A stretch of DNA of 64,000 nt from Rikenellaceae bacterium. GTDB taxonomy: Bacteria > Bacteroidota > Bacteroidia > Bacteroidales > Rikenellaceae. Below, piece by piece: positions 17,444 through 26,263 of the stretch; position 1 is the first letter of the stretch; each line of letters begins with the position of its first letter. A program made the translations under genes and the position numbers. Location: positions 1-64,000 of the forward strand of contig SUZL01000004.1 of the NCBI GenBank assembly GCA_015059925.1, in the 5' to 3' direction. Below the pieces are notes generated by a model that did not search any database, was not told where the DNA came from, and was given only the letters and a program-made list of their open reading frames with translations.

Positions 17444-17459
17444 TTAACAATTTTGTTAA
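17444..17459. promoter_or_regulatory. Palindromic operator, probably for the TetR-family repressor
   Basis: TTAACAATTTTGTTAA is a perfect 16-bp palindrome starting two bases after the -7 box, over the expected transcription start. The first gene of the operon is a TetR-family repressor, so autorepression at this site is the simple reading. Confidence 0.6.
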
Positions 17460-17484
17460 ACATATTTGTTGAACTTCGGAATAT

Positions 17485-18111
17485 ATGGATAATCAAGAGA
17501 AACAAAGCAAAGAGCAACAGATACTTGCGGCGGCGGAGCAGGAGTTCTTGACCAGGGGTTATGATGGTGCCCGTACCACCTCGATAGCGCAGGCGGCGGG
17601 CGTAACGCACGCTATGTTACACTACTATTTCCGCACCAAGGAGCAACTTTTCGAGCGCATCGTGGATGAGAAGTTCGAAACTATGTCACACTCAATGTTT
17701 GCCATAATGGGCGACCCGTCGTTGCCGATTGTTGAGCGCATCAAGGGTGGCATTGAGGCGCACTTTGACTTTGTTGCACAGAACCCGCTATTGCCACGAT
17801 TCGTCATCAACGAGATTATCTCACGACCCGAGCGTTACAATGTATTATACAAACGCGTAGGTGCTATTATTGATAATGTATATCGCGGTCTGCAGTCGGA
17901 AATCGACCGCTCGGCAGAGCGTGGCGAAATCGAAAGAGTTGATATCAAGATGCTGTTTATCAGCATTATGTCGCTCAATATCTTCACCTTTCTTGCCTAT
18001 CCATTTATGGAGCCGCTAATGGGAGAGTTGATGGCCAACCGCGAGCGATTTCTCGCAGAGCGCAAGGCCGAGAACATCGAAACGATTTTACGAAGAATCA
18101 AAAAGCAGTAA
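17485..18111 (+). CDS. TetR/AcrR family transcriptional regulator
   Basis: A 208-residue regulator. The N-terminal TetR helix-turn-helix spans about residues 10-55 (DGARTTSIAQAAGV, then HYYFRTKEQLF), and the rest is the helical ligand-binding domain. It is the first gene of a seven-gene efflux operon and lies directly behind a palindrome that overlaps the promoter start region. The layout resembles E. coli cecR-ybhGFSR, where a TetR regulator controls a YbhG/F/S/R exporter. The inducer is unknown. Confidence 0.92.
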   Translation: MDNQEKQSKEQQILAAAEQEFLTRGYDGARTTSIAQAAGVTHAMLHYYFRTKEQLFERIVDEKFETMSHSMFAIMGDPSLPIVERIKGGIEAHFDFVAQNPLLPRFVINEIISRPERYNVLYKRVGAIIDNVYRGLQSEIDRSAERGEIERVDIKMLFISIMSLNIFTFLAYPFMEPLMGELMANRERFLAERKAENIETILRRIKKQ

Positions 18112-18114
18112 GAT

Positions 18115-19392
18115 ATGAAACAGTTTTTTCTAACACTATTTGCCGTGGTTTGTACTGCCGCTTCGAGTGGTCAGTCGCTCGAGGAGTGTCGTCACTTGGC
18201 TCGGGAGCACTACCCCGAAATCAGGCAGTACGACCTAATCGCACAGACCGAGCAGTACAATCTCTCCAATGCGGCCCGTGCGTGGATTCCGCAAGTTACA
18301 CTGTCGGGGCAGGCTACATATCAATCGGCTACACCCACTTACCCCGAGGCCTTCAATACGATTTTGCAGGCCAACGGCATTGAGATGGCAGGCATCAGTC
18401 GTGACCAATATAAGATTACGGTTGATGTGTCGCAACACATTTGGGATGGCGGAAAATCGAAGGCCGACAAAGCCATTGCCGAAGCGGAGGCCGAGGAGCA
18501 GCGCAGTCGAGTGGATGTATCGCTCTACGACTTGCAGTCGAGGGTGGATAATCTCTACTTCGGTATTTTGTTGCTCGATGAGCGTAAGGCGCAGACCGAG
18601 GCTCTGATTGAGGTACTTGCGAGCAATCTCGCACGTTTGCAAACATATTATAAAAATGGTGTTGCTATGCAGGCCGATGTTGATGCGGTGGAGGCTGAGT
18701 TACTTACTGCTCGTCAGACTCTCGTACAGGTGGAATCATCACGTGCAAGTTATCGCCGTATGTTGGAGATATTTATCGGGCAACCACTCGCAAACAAGAA
18801 TTTGGAACGCCCAGCAATGCCACAACTCCAATCCCGCACCTCTGCCCGACCCGAATTGGCTCTCTTCGAGGCTCAGGAGAGTAAATTGGAGGCGCAGCGT
18901 AAGGCTATAAATGCGTCGCTTATGCCCCGCTTCTCGGCCTTTGCACAAGGTTACTATGGCTACCCGGGATTGGATATGTTCAAGAGTATGGTATCCTCTG
19001 CGTGGACACCCAATGCCATTGTCGGCGTTCGTATGTCGTGGAATATAGGTGCGTTTTACACCAAGCGAAATAATCTCGAAAAACTCAATGCTGCCGAAAA
19101 ACAGATTGCCGTTCAGCGCGATGTGTTCCTCTTTAATACTCAGTTGCAGACTACGCAGGACGATGGCGAGATTGCTCGCCTGCGTCAAGCCATCACGGAT
19201 GATTCACGTATCGTGGAGTTGCGCCGCAGGGTGCGTATGGCGGCAGAGTCGCAATTAAAAAATGGGGTGATTGACGCCACCGACCTATTGCGAAAAATTT
19301 CCGATGAGACGGCGGCTACACTTGCACGCAGCACTCACGAAATAGAACTTTTGCAGGCAACATACAGATTGAAAACAACATTAAATCAATAG
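18115..19392 (+). CDS. TolC family outer membrane efflux protein
   Basis: A 425-residue outer membrane factor with a signal peptide ending near SSGQS. The protein carries two repeated long helical segments typical of TolC (for example AEAEAEEQRSRVDVSLYDLQ and the mirrored C-terminal helices). It would form the trimeric outer membrane channel for the pump encoded downstream. It begins three bases after the TetR-family gene and ends three bases before the adaptor gene. Confidence 0.9.
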   Translation: MKQFFLTLFAVVCTAASSGQSLEECRHLAREHYPEIRQYDLIAQTEQYNLSNAARAWIPQVTLSGQATYQSATPTYPEAFNTILQANGIEMAGISRDQYKITVDVSQHIWDGGKSKADKAIAEAEAEEQRSRVDVSLYDLQSRVDNLYFGILLLDERKAQTEALIEVLASNLARLQTYYKNGVAMQADVDAVEAELLTARQTLVQVESSRASYRRMLEIFIGQPLANKNLERPAMPQLQSRTSARPELALFEAQESKLEAQRKAINASLMPRFSAFAQGYYGYPGLDMFKSMVSSAWTPNAIVGVRMSWNIGAFYTKRNNLEKLNAAEKQIAVQRDVFLFNTQLQTTQDDGEIARLRQAITDDSRIVELRRRVRMAAESQLKNGVIDATDLLRKISDETAATLARSTHEIELLQATYRLKTTLNQ

Positions 19393-19395
19393 AAT

Positions 19396-20280
19396 ATGAA
19401 AAAGGTATTATATATCGCTGTGTCTCTGCTCGCCATCGCGTGCAGCAAGGAGGCGGAGTTTGACGCACAAGGCACATTTGAAGCCACGGAGGTGGTTGTA
19501 TCATCGGAGGCTACGGGTCGAATTCTTAACTTTGATATAGAGGAGGGTATGACAATTGTGGCCAACCAGGCGGTAGGCACGATTGATAGCCTGCAACTTC
19601 ATCTGCAGCGCAAACAACTTCTGGCGCAACAGTCGGCATTGCTCACCTCTCGCCCCGATGTGAAGAAGCAGGTGGCCTCGTTGCGTGAGCAGATCGTAAA
19701 GCAGAAGAGCGAACTTCGTCGCGTGGAAAATATGCTCAGTGATGGCGCGGCTACACAGAAGCAGAAAGACGACATCGAGGCGCAGATAAAAATACTGGAG
19801 GGGCAGTTGGAGGCCACGCTCTCAACGCTGGATAAAAATACCTCTACCATCAACGACAACTCCGTGGCTTTGGAGGCGCAGATTGCCGCCCTTGATGACC
19901 GCATCTCAAAGTGTCGTATCCTTTCGCCCGTCGGTGGTACCGTATTGGTTAAGTATGCCGAGGCTGGCGAGTTGGCATCGGTGGGTAAGCCTCTGATGAA
20001 GATTGCCGACCTTCAGAATATCTATCTGCGTGCCTACTTTACCTCCGACCAACTTGCCAATATCAAGTTAGGCGACGAGGTGAAGGTGGTTGCCGACTTT
20101 GGCGGTGAGGAGCGATATGACTACACGGGTCGTGTTGCGTGGATTTCGTCCGAAAGTGAGTTCACGCCCAAAACAATTCAGACAAAGGATTCTCGCGCCA
20201 ACTTGGTATATGCCGTGAAGATTGCCGTTGAGAATGATGGCCGCTTGAAGATAGGCTTGGCGGGCGAAGTTATTTTGTAG
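19396..20280 (+). CDS. HlyD family periplasmic adaptor lipoprotein (YbhG-like)
   Basis: A 294-residue membrane fusion protein. The signal peptide ends in AIAC, a lipobox. A biotinyl-lipoyl-like segment near residue 30, a long coiled-coil hairpin (about residues 70-170, EQIVKQKSELRRVENML) and a beta-barrel part are visible. It would link the inner membrane ABC exporter to the TolC-like channel. Its position between the TolC and ATPase genes matches YbhG-type systems. Confidence 0.9.
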   Translation: MKKVLYIAVSLLAIACSKEAEFDAQGTFEATEVVVSSEATGRILNFDIEEGMTIVANQAVGTIDSLQLHLQRKQLLAQQSALLTSRPDVKKQVASLREQIVKQKSELRRVENMLSDGAATQKQKDDIEAQIKILEGQLEATLSTLDKNTSTINDNSVALEAQIAALDDRISKCRILSPVGGTVLVKYAEAGELASVGKPLMKIADLQNIYLRAYFTSDQLANIKLGDEVKVVADFGGEERYDYTGRVAWISSESEFTPKTIQTKDSRANLVYAVKIAVENDGRLKIGLAGEVIL

Positions 20281-20281
20281 T

Positions 20282-21181
20282 ATGAGAGCAATCGAGATAC
20301 ATAACCTCTCGAAGAGTTACGGCAAGGTGCGGGCACTCGATGGCGTGTCGTTTTCGGTAGAGCGAGGCGAATTGTTCGGACTTATCGGCCCTGATGGGGC
20401 GGGTAAGACTACGCTGTTTCGCCTGCTGACGACACTCATTAATCCCGACGAGGGCAGTGCCACGGTCGATGGATGTGATATAAAGAGAGATTACCTTGCC
20501 ATCCGACAGCGTGTAGGTTATATGCCGGGTCGTTTCTCGCTCTACCCCGATTTGTCGGTCGAGGAGAATCTGCAATTCTTTGCGGCTCTGTTTGGCGTTT
20601 CGGTCGAGGAGTCGTATGACCTTATTGCGCCTATTTACAAGCAGATAGAACCATTCCGCACCCGCCGAGCAGGCAAACTTTCGGGCGGTATGAAGCAGAA
20701 ACTTGCCCTCTCGTGTGCCTTGATTCATCGCCCAAGCGTATTGTTCTTGGACGAGCCGACAACGGGTGTTGATGCCGTTTCGCGTAGCGAATTTTGGGAT
20801 ATGCTTGCCAATTTGAAGCAGCGTGGAATAACAATTCTCGTATCTACACCATATATGGACGAGGCGAGCCGTTGCGACCGCATCGCCCTCTGCAACGAGG
20901 GGCGGATTTTGAGTATCGACACGCCCGAGGGAATTGTGCGAGGATTCGATAAGCCACTCTACGGCATTAGTGCCAAGAATATGTTTGCCCTGCTCGAAAG
21001 AGCGCGTAAGATGGAGGGCGTGGAGGATTGTTATCCTTTTGGTGAAAAGCACCATTTGGTTGCAGCAGAAGGCTTTGACAAGGAGAGATTTAAGGCGGCG
21101 CTTGCCGATGTGGAGGGTGTGGAGATTGTAAGTGCAGAGCCGACAATCGAAGATATGTTTATAAAACTGATGAGAAGATGA
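20282..21181 (+). CDS. ABC transporter ATP-binding protein (first of two)
   Basis: A 299-residue ATPase with Walker A GPDGAGKTT, signature LSGGMKQKLA and Walker B LFLDEPTTGVD, followed by a C-terminal extension of about 70 residues. Both catalytic motifs look intact. In E. coli YbhF, two such ATPase domains are fused in one chain; here they are separate genes, with the next start codon overlapping this stop by four bases. The pair would drive the two downstream permeases. Confidence 0.93.
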   Translation: MRAIEIHNLSKSYGKVRALDGVSFSVERGELFGLIGPDGAGKTTLFRLLTTLINPDEGSATVDGCDIKRDYLAIRQRVGYMPGRFSLYPDLSVEENLQFFAALFGVSVEESYDLIAPIYKQIEPFRTRRAGKLSGGMKQKLALSCALIHRPSVLFLDEPTTGVDAVSRSEFWDMLANLKQRGITILVSTPYMDEASRCDRIALCNEGRILSIDTPEGIVRGFDKPLYGISAKNMFALLERARKMEGVEDCYPFGEKHHLVAAEGFDKERFKAALADVEGVEIVSAEPTIEDMFIKLMRR

Positions 21182-21918
21182 ACGACATAGTAATTTCGGT
21201 ACGCGACCTTACCAAGCGATTTGGCGACTTTACTGCCGTTGACCGAATCTCGTTTGATGTGTGCCGAGGCGAGATTTTCGGTTTCCTCGGAGCAAACGGA
21301 GCAGGCAAGACAACTGCTATGCGTATGCTCTGTGGCTTGAGTTATCCCACATCGGGCAGCGGCACGGTGGCGGGCTACGATGTGATGCGCGAGGGTGAGC
21401 AGATTAAACGCCATATAGGCTATATGAGTCAGCGTTTTTCGCTCTACAACGACCTTACGGTGTGGGAGAATATGCATCTGTTTGCAGGTATCTACGGACT
21501 GTCGGCAAAGCAGACCGAGGAGCGTGCCACGGAGTTGCTCGAACGTCTGAATTTCTCGTCGGAGCGTAACACTCTGGTTGGCTCATTGCCACTCGGCTGG
21601 AAGCAGAAACTATCGTTTGCCATTGCCACGATACACCGCCCTGAGGTGGTCTTTTTAGACGAGCCGACGGGAGGCGTTGACCCCGTAACGCGCCGTCAGT
21701 TTTGGGAGATGATATATGAGGCTGCCGAGGGTGGTACGACCATCTTCGTCACCACACACTATATGGACGAGGCGGAGTACTGCTCGCGCGTCTCGATTAT
21801 GGTCGATGGCGAGGTGCGGGCACTCGACACTCCCGCCCGTCTGAAACAACAATTTGCCGCGGAGTCGATGGACGAGGTGTTCCGCACGCTGGCTCGTGGC
21901 GCACAGAGAGGAGAGTAA
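21178..21918 (+). CDS. ABC transporter ATP-binding protein (second of two)
   Basis: A 246-residue ATPase with Walker A GANGAGKTT and Walker B VFLDEPTGGVD. The signature motif is altered to PLGWKQKLS instead of SGG-type, as in the second half of fused YbhF-type ATPases, so one of the two ATP sites may be less active. Translation is probably coupled to the first ATPase through the four-base ATGA overlap. It ends five bases before the first permease. Confidence 0.92.
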   Translation: MNDIVISVRDLTKRFGDFTAVDRISFDVCRGEIFGFLGANGAGKTTAMRMLCGLSYPTSGSGTVAGYDVMREGEQIKRHIGYMSQRFSLYNDLTVWENMHLFAGIYGLSAKQTEERATELLERLNFSSERNTLVGSLPLGWKQKLSFAIATIHRPEVVFLDEPTGGVDPVTRRQFWEMIYEAAEGGTTIFVTTHYMDEAEYCSRVSIMVDGEVRALDTPARLKQQFAAESMDEVFRTLARGAQRGE

Positions 21919-21922
21919 GGCT

Positions 21923-23017
21923 ATGAAACAGAACTTTGGTTCATTCGTAAAAAAGGAGTCGTTGCATATACTCCGCGATAAGCGTACGATGTTGGTCGTT
22001 ATGCTTATCCCCGTAATGCTAATGACCCTCTTTGGCTTTGCCATCTCCACTGAGGTGAATAATATCAATGTAGCGGTTGTTGCTTCGGAGCGCACCGATG
22101 GAGTGCGTGATGCCGTTGAGCGACTCTCGCAGAACGAATACTTTACCTTTAAGGGTTATATCGCGCAAGATGAGATAGATCATTTTTTGCGCTCGGGTAA
22201 GGCGGGTGCGGTGGTGGTCTTTGCCTCGGACTATGACCGTCGCGCCGAGCAAACGGCTGCGGGCGTAGCGACAAAGCCTATCGTCCAACTCATTGTCGAT
22301 GCCTCGAATGTCAATACCGCAGGCTCGGCAACGGCATATCTGCAAAATATCCTGCTCGGCTCGGCCTCACAGCAGGCGATGTTTGAGACGCGAATGTTAT
22401 TCAACCCGCAGATGCGCTCGTCCTACAACTTTGTACCAGGCATTATGGGACTGATTTTTATTCTTGTCTGCGCGATGATGACCTCGGTGTCGATTGTGCG
22501 CGAGAAGGAGGTTGGCACGATGGAGGTGCTACTTGTCTCGCCCGTGCGCCCCGTGAAGATTATCTTTGCCAAGATGATTCCCTACTTCGCCATCTCTTGT
22601 GTGGTACTCATCACCATCCTGCTCCTTGCACGCTATCTGCTTGAGGTGCCGATGACGGGAGGTGTCGGAGGTATATTTTCACTCTCGCTACTCTATTTGG
22701 CATTGTCGCTCTCGCTCGGACTTTTGGTCTCGACCATCGCCTCGACGCAGATGGCAGCGTTGCTTATCTCGGCTATGGTGATGATGATGCCGATACTGAT
22801 GCTGTCGGGTATGCTGTTCCCGATTGAGAATCTGCCTAAATTCTTCCAAGTGGTGTCGAATATCGTTCCTGCGAGGTGGTATATTGATGCGGTGCGAAAG
22901 ATGATGATTCAGGGTCTGCCTATCGTTGCAGTATGGAAGAATTGCGTGATTCTGCTCGGTATGACGGTGGCTATTCTCGGCGTTTCACTCAAAAAGTTTA
23001 ACGATAAATTGGAGTAA
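21923..23017 (+). CDS. ABC-2 type transporter permease (first of two)
   Basis: A 364-residue inner membrane protein of the ABC-2 (YhiP/YbhS) type. One transmembrane segment lies near the N terminus (MLVVMLIPVMLMTLFGF). A large extracytoplasmic domain follows, then a cluster of about five segments with the REKEVGTMEVLLVSP cytoplasmic loop typical of the family. The ATG at 21923, five bases after the preceding stop, is chosen over an earlier in-frame codon that would overlap the ATPase gene. Confidence 0.92.
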   Translation: MKQNFGSFVKKESLHILRDKRTMLVVMLIPVMLMTLFGFAISTEVNNINVAVVASERTDGVRDAVERLSQNEYFTFKGYIAQDEIDHFLRSGKAGAVVVFASDYDRRAEQTAAGVATKPIVQLIVDASNVNTAGSATAYLQNILLGSASQQAMFETRMLFNPQMRSSYNFVPGIMGLIFILVCAMMTSVSIVREKEVGTMEVLLVSPVRPVKIIFAKMIPYFAISCVVLITILLLARYLLEVPMTGGVGGIFSLSLLYLALSLSLGLLVSTIASTQMAALLISAMVMMMPILMLSGMLFPIENLPKFFQVVSNIVPARWYIDAVRKMMIQGLPIVAVWKNCVILLGMTVAILGVSLKKFNDKLE

Positions 23018-23019
23018 CT

Positions 23020-24123
23020 ATGAGAGCATTTATCGTACTTGTTCAGAAGGAGTTTTTGCAGATACGTCGCAACTCGTTTCTGCCTCGGCTCATTATAGCC
23101 TTCCCGATACTCGTGATGTTGCTTATGCCGCTCATTATGACTATGGATGTGCGTAATGTCAATATCGCATTGGTTGACCTTGACCGCTCAACCACATCGC
23201 GCCGCATAGCCTCTCATATCAACGCCTCGGAGTATCTTACACTTGCCCAGACTTCGGCCGAATACCCACTTGCTATGGAGGCTTTGGAGCAGGGTGCGGT
23301 GGATGTTATTGTTCAGATACCCGACAACTTTGAGCGTGATATGGCTGTCGCTACGCCCGAGCGTATCAGCATCACGGCCAACGCCGTCAATGCTACAAAG
23401 GGCGGTATGGGTATGCAGTACGTTGTGCAGACCATCGCCCGTACTTTGACCGAACTGCGTGGCGAGAAGAGCCCAGCGAAGTTGTCGGAGTTAGTGACTA
23501 TAGAGAATCGTTACAACCCAACGCTCAACTACCGCCACTATATGATTCCCGCGCTGATGATTATTCTCTTTATATTGATTTGCGGTTTCCTGCCAGCGTT
23601 GAGTATCGTGGGCGAGAAGGAGAGTGGCACGATTGAACAGATAAATGTAACTCCGATTTCACGTTTTATGTTTATCCTCTCGAAACTTGTGCCGTATTGG
23701 ATTATAGGATTGTTTGTCGTGACGGTGGCGATGCTTGTGGCACGATTGGTCTATGGCCTTGTTCCCGTAGGCTCTATCGGAGCAATATATTTCGGAGCGT
23801 TGCTCTTTATCCTTACGATTTCGGGCTTCAGCCTGACCATCGCCAATTTCTCGGAGACGATGCAACAGACAATGTTTGTTATGTTCTTCTTTATTATGAC
23901 CTTTATGTTGATGAGTGGACTGCTTACGCCTATTGATTCAATGCCAGTGTGGGCGCAACGCTTCACGCTGATATTGCCTCCACGCTACTTCGTAGAGGTT
24001 CTCCGCTCGGTATATTTGAAGGGTACAACCATTGCCGAATTGTGGACAAACTTTGTTGCACTCGGAGTTTTTGCCCTTATCTTCAATCTCCTCGCAGCCC
24101 TCACCTACAAAAAGCAGGCGTAA
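23020..24123 (+). CDS. ABC-2 type transporter permease (second of two)
   Basis: A 367-residue paralogue of the preceding permease, starting two bases after it. It has the same order: an N-terminal membrane segment, an extracytoplasmic domain, then five segments with the GEKESGTIEQINVTP loop. The two would form the heterodimeric membrane part of the exporter. The substrate is unknown; related systems export drugs, cations or bile-like compounds. Confidence 0.92.
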   Translation: MRAFIVLVQKEFLQIRRNSFLPRLIIAFPILVMLLMPLIMTMDVRNVNIALVDLDRSTTSRRIASHINASEYLTLAQTSAEYPLAMEALEQGAVDVIVQIPDNFERDMAVATPERISITANAVNATKGGMGMQYVVQTIARTLTELRGEKSPAKLSELVTIENRYNPTLNYRHYMIPALMIILFILICGFLPALSIVGEKESGTIEQINVTPISRFMFILSKLVPYWIIGLFVVTVAMLVARLVYGLVPVGSIGAIYFGALLFILTISGFSLTIANFSETMQQTMFVMFFFIMTFMLMSGLLTPIDSMPVWAQRFTLILPPRYFVEVLRSVYLKGTTIAELWTNFVALGVFALIFNLLAALTYKKQA

Positions 24124-24138
24124 ATTATTTTGTTTCTA

Positions 24139-24175
24139 AATAAGGGGTGTCAATGCCTGATACCCCTTATTATTT
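24139..24175 (+). terminator. Terminator of the efflux operon
   Basis: Stem AATAAGGGGT with ACCCCTTATT around a 13-base loop, followed by a short T run, 16 bases after the last stop codon. Confidence 0.8.
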
Positions 24176-24269
24176 TGCCTCAACCTCTGCAACAAAACAC
24201 TTGATTGCATCGAGCCGGATTTTCTCGGCTGTGGTATAAATACCGCTTTTGGGTGAATTTTTGGGTGGC

Positions 24270-24320
24270 AGAAAAAGAAAAAGCGATGTAAGTTTCTGAT
24301 TATCAGTTCCTTGCATCGCC
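24270..24320 (-). terminator. Terminator of tRNA-Glu
   Basis: On the minus strand, a GCGATG/CATCGC-closed hairpin (24283-24319) is followed by TTTTTCTTTTTC. It starts eight bases past the tRNA 3' end. Confidence 0.75.
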
Positions 24321-24327
24321 TTCTTTG

Positions 24328-24399
24328 TAGTGGATAGGGGATTCGAACCCCTATGTCATGCGTGAGAGGCATGTATCCTAGCCCTTAGATGAATCCACC
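24328..24399 (-). tRNA. tRNA-Glu (anticodon CUC)
   Basis: On the minus strand: acceptor GGTGGAT, D-arm, anticodon stem CATGC/GCATG around CTCTCAC giving CTC, and T-arm AGGGG-TTCGAAT-CCCCT. CCA is not encoded. It reads GAG codons. It is the first gene to the right of the efflux operon, and tRNA genes are common integration sites. Confidence 0.92.
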
Positions 24400-24415
24400 C
24401 TTTGTTTTGATGATG

Positions 24416-24446
24416 CAAATATACGGCAAAAAATGGACTCTGCAAA
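24416..24446 (-). promoter_or_regulatory. Promoter of tRNA-Glu
   Basis: On the minus strand, TTTG (24443-24446), 19 bases, TATATTTG (24416-24423), a full consensus match, 16 bases before the tRNA. The remaining bases up to 24600 hold nothing recognisable. Confidence 0.75.
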
Positions 24447-24601
24447 TTTTTATACAAAAAAAATGCAAAATTTCGATATTTTTCGCTTCTTACCCCGATT
24501 TCAGCACTCGATACAGCCTCATATCGGCCGAAATACGCCTCATCCCCACAACAGAAACACCATCAGGAGGGCGGTACTCTACACCTTTCGTCTATTAGGC
24601 T

Positions 24602-26032
24602 CTACTTGCTCACTTTCGTTAGGATAAAGCCCGTGAGGAAGATGGCGGTGGTGCCGAGGACGATCGTAAGGTAGGTGTGGAGCGGGGCCCAGAAGCTCAT
24701 CCACGCGATAACGGCGAGGCCTGCGGCGACGGCGATGACGGCATTTGTGCGCTTCACCTTATGGCAGACGAGTCCCAGCAGGAACAGGCCTAACATACCG
24801 CCGCTGAAGATCGAGGCCAATTTCCACCACGCATCGAGCACCCCGTCGATCTGCATCATCATAAGTCCGACCACAACACCTATGCCTCCGACCGCAGCCG
24901 AGGCGCCATACAGCACAGCCATCTCGCGGCGTGGCGACGATGGCCCGCGATGGAATTTCTTATAGAAGTCGGTCAGCACGATGGTAGCGGCCGAGTTGAT
25001 GCTCGTCGAGATGGTACTCATACCCGCCGCAAAGAGCGAGGCGATGACCAATCCCGTGAGGCCCGTCGGCAGGCCGTGAACGATATAGTATGGGAAGACC
25101 TTATCGCCCTGAACGCCCTCGGGGAGCAGATCGGGCTGAGCCGTGTAGTAGGCAAACAGAGCCGTTCCTATATATACAAATATCAATGACACAGGGATAT
25201 AGAGCAGACTACCAAAGAGCGTCGAGCGCACTGCCTCGGCCGTCGATCGGGCCGTCATATAGCGCTGGATATAGTTCTGGTCGATGCCGTAGTTCTGCAT
25301 ATTGGTCAGAAGTCCATAGACAAATACCACCCACAGCGTCGGCTCCCGCAGCGAGAGCGAGAGGCTGCCGAGCGAGAATTTATTGTGCGCGGCCGCGATC
25401 TCGAAGAGCTGGGCGGGGCCCTCGGGCATACCCACGGTCAGCAGCACGGCGCAGACGACAGCACCCACGATGAGGATTACACCCTGCACGGCATCGGTCC
25501 ACATTACGGCCGAGATTCCGCCCACGAGCGAGTAAATGAGTGTCAGCAGGCCTGTTGCGACGATGATCGTGCCGATGTCCCAGCCGAACATCGTATTGAT
25601 GGGGATAGCCAGCAGTAGCAAGATCGAGCCCACGCGGGCGAGCTGCGTCAGCAGGTAGCAGATGGCAACGTAGGCGCGGGCCCAGTAGCCGAACTTCAGT
25701 TCGAGATAATGGTAGGCCGAGACGCTGTTAAGGCTGCGGTAGAGCGGGATGAAGACCTTGGCGGCGAGCCACGTCGCGAAGGGTATGGAGAGGCTGAATA
25801 CCAGCTGATTCCAATTGCCCGCGTACGAGCCGCCCGGGAGTCCGAGGAACGAGATGCTGCTGACGAATGTTGCGAAGATCGACATTCCGACAACCCACGC
25901 GGGGAGCTGTCCCTCGGCGGCGGTGAAGGCCTCGGCGCTGCGGCGGCTGCGGCGATAGAAGCTGCAGCCGAAGAGCGTAACGCCTCCGATGAAGAGGAAG
26001 AAGATGATATAATCTAATAGGGTGAGTTCCAT
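24602..26032 (-). CDS. Sodium:solute symporter (SSS family)
   Basis: A 476-residue membrane protein with about 13 hydrophobic segments, as usual for SSS transporters. GVTLFGCSFYRRSRR follows the first segment and WVVGMSIFATFVSSISF carries the conserved serine-rich region of the sodium site; ARVGSI and the sialic-acid/sugar-type YGIDQNYIQRY are also present. It would import a sugar, sialic acid or organic acid with sodium. Neighbours give no substrate clue. A -7 box (TAACTTTG) lies upstream on the minus strand at 26064-26071, without a good -33 box. Confidence 0.9.
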   Translation of the reverse strand: MELTLLDYIIFFLFIGGVTLFGCSFYRRSRRSAEAFTAAEGQLPAWVVGMSIFATFVSSISFLGLPGGSYAGNWNQLVFSLSIPFATWLAAKVFIPLYRSLNSVSAYHYLELKFGYWARAYVAICYLLTQLARVGSILLLLAIPINTMFGWDIGTIIVATGLLTLIYSLVGGISAVMWTDAVQGVILIVGAVVCAVLLTVGMPEGPAQLFEIAAAHNKFSLGSLSLSLREPTLWVVFVYGLLTNMQNYGIDQNYIQRYMTARSTAEAVRSTLFGSLLYIPVSLIFVYIGTALFAYYTAQPDLLPEGVQGDKVFPYYIVHGLPTGLTGLVIASLFAAGMSTISTSINSAATIVLTDFYKKFHRGPSSPRREMAVLYGASAAVGGIGVVVGLMMMQIDGVLDAWWKLASIFSGGMLGLFLLGLVCHKVKRTNAVIAVAAGLAVIAWMSFWAPLHTYLTIVLGTTAIFLTGFILTKVSK

Positions 26033-26187
26033 AAGCAGGCCATTGTGGGGTTAATCATTCTTTCAAAGTTACGAATTTTATCGGTTTTGCGGCGTGCGAG
26101 GGCGATTTTTTCGGCAAATGATACAATCTGCGATTATTTTGCTAACTTTGGGAGTGAATAGGTACACTTTTTATATATAATATTGTA

Positions 26188-26212
26188 CTACCGCAAGGTA
26201 GGCCTGCGGTAG
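26188..26212 (+). other. Leader hairpin upstream of the SDR gene
   Basis: Perfect eight-bp stem CTACCGCA/TGCGGTAG with a nine-base loop, 51 bases before the SDR start codon. No T run follows, so it is not a terminator. Its role is unknown. Confidence 0.4.
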
Positions 26213-26263
26213 CGCAGAAACCTAACTATACTTTAGAGAGAATCATCTTAAAATAGAGTTATT

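Noticed and set aside
24176..24265. A minus-strand open stretch with a peptide-like tail before the tRNA-Glu terminator.
   Set aside because: It has no start codon and no recognised homology, and it overlaps the T-rich tail of the tRNA terminator. It could be a gene remnant but cannot be supported.
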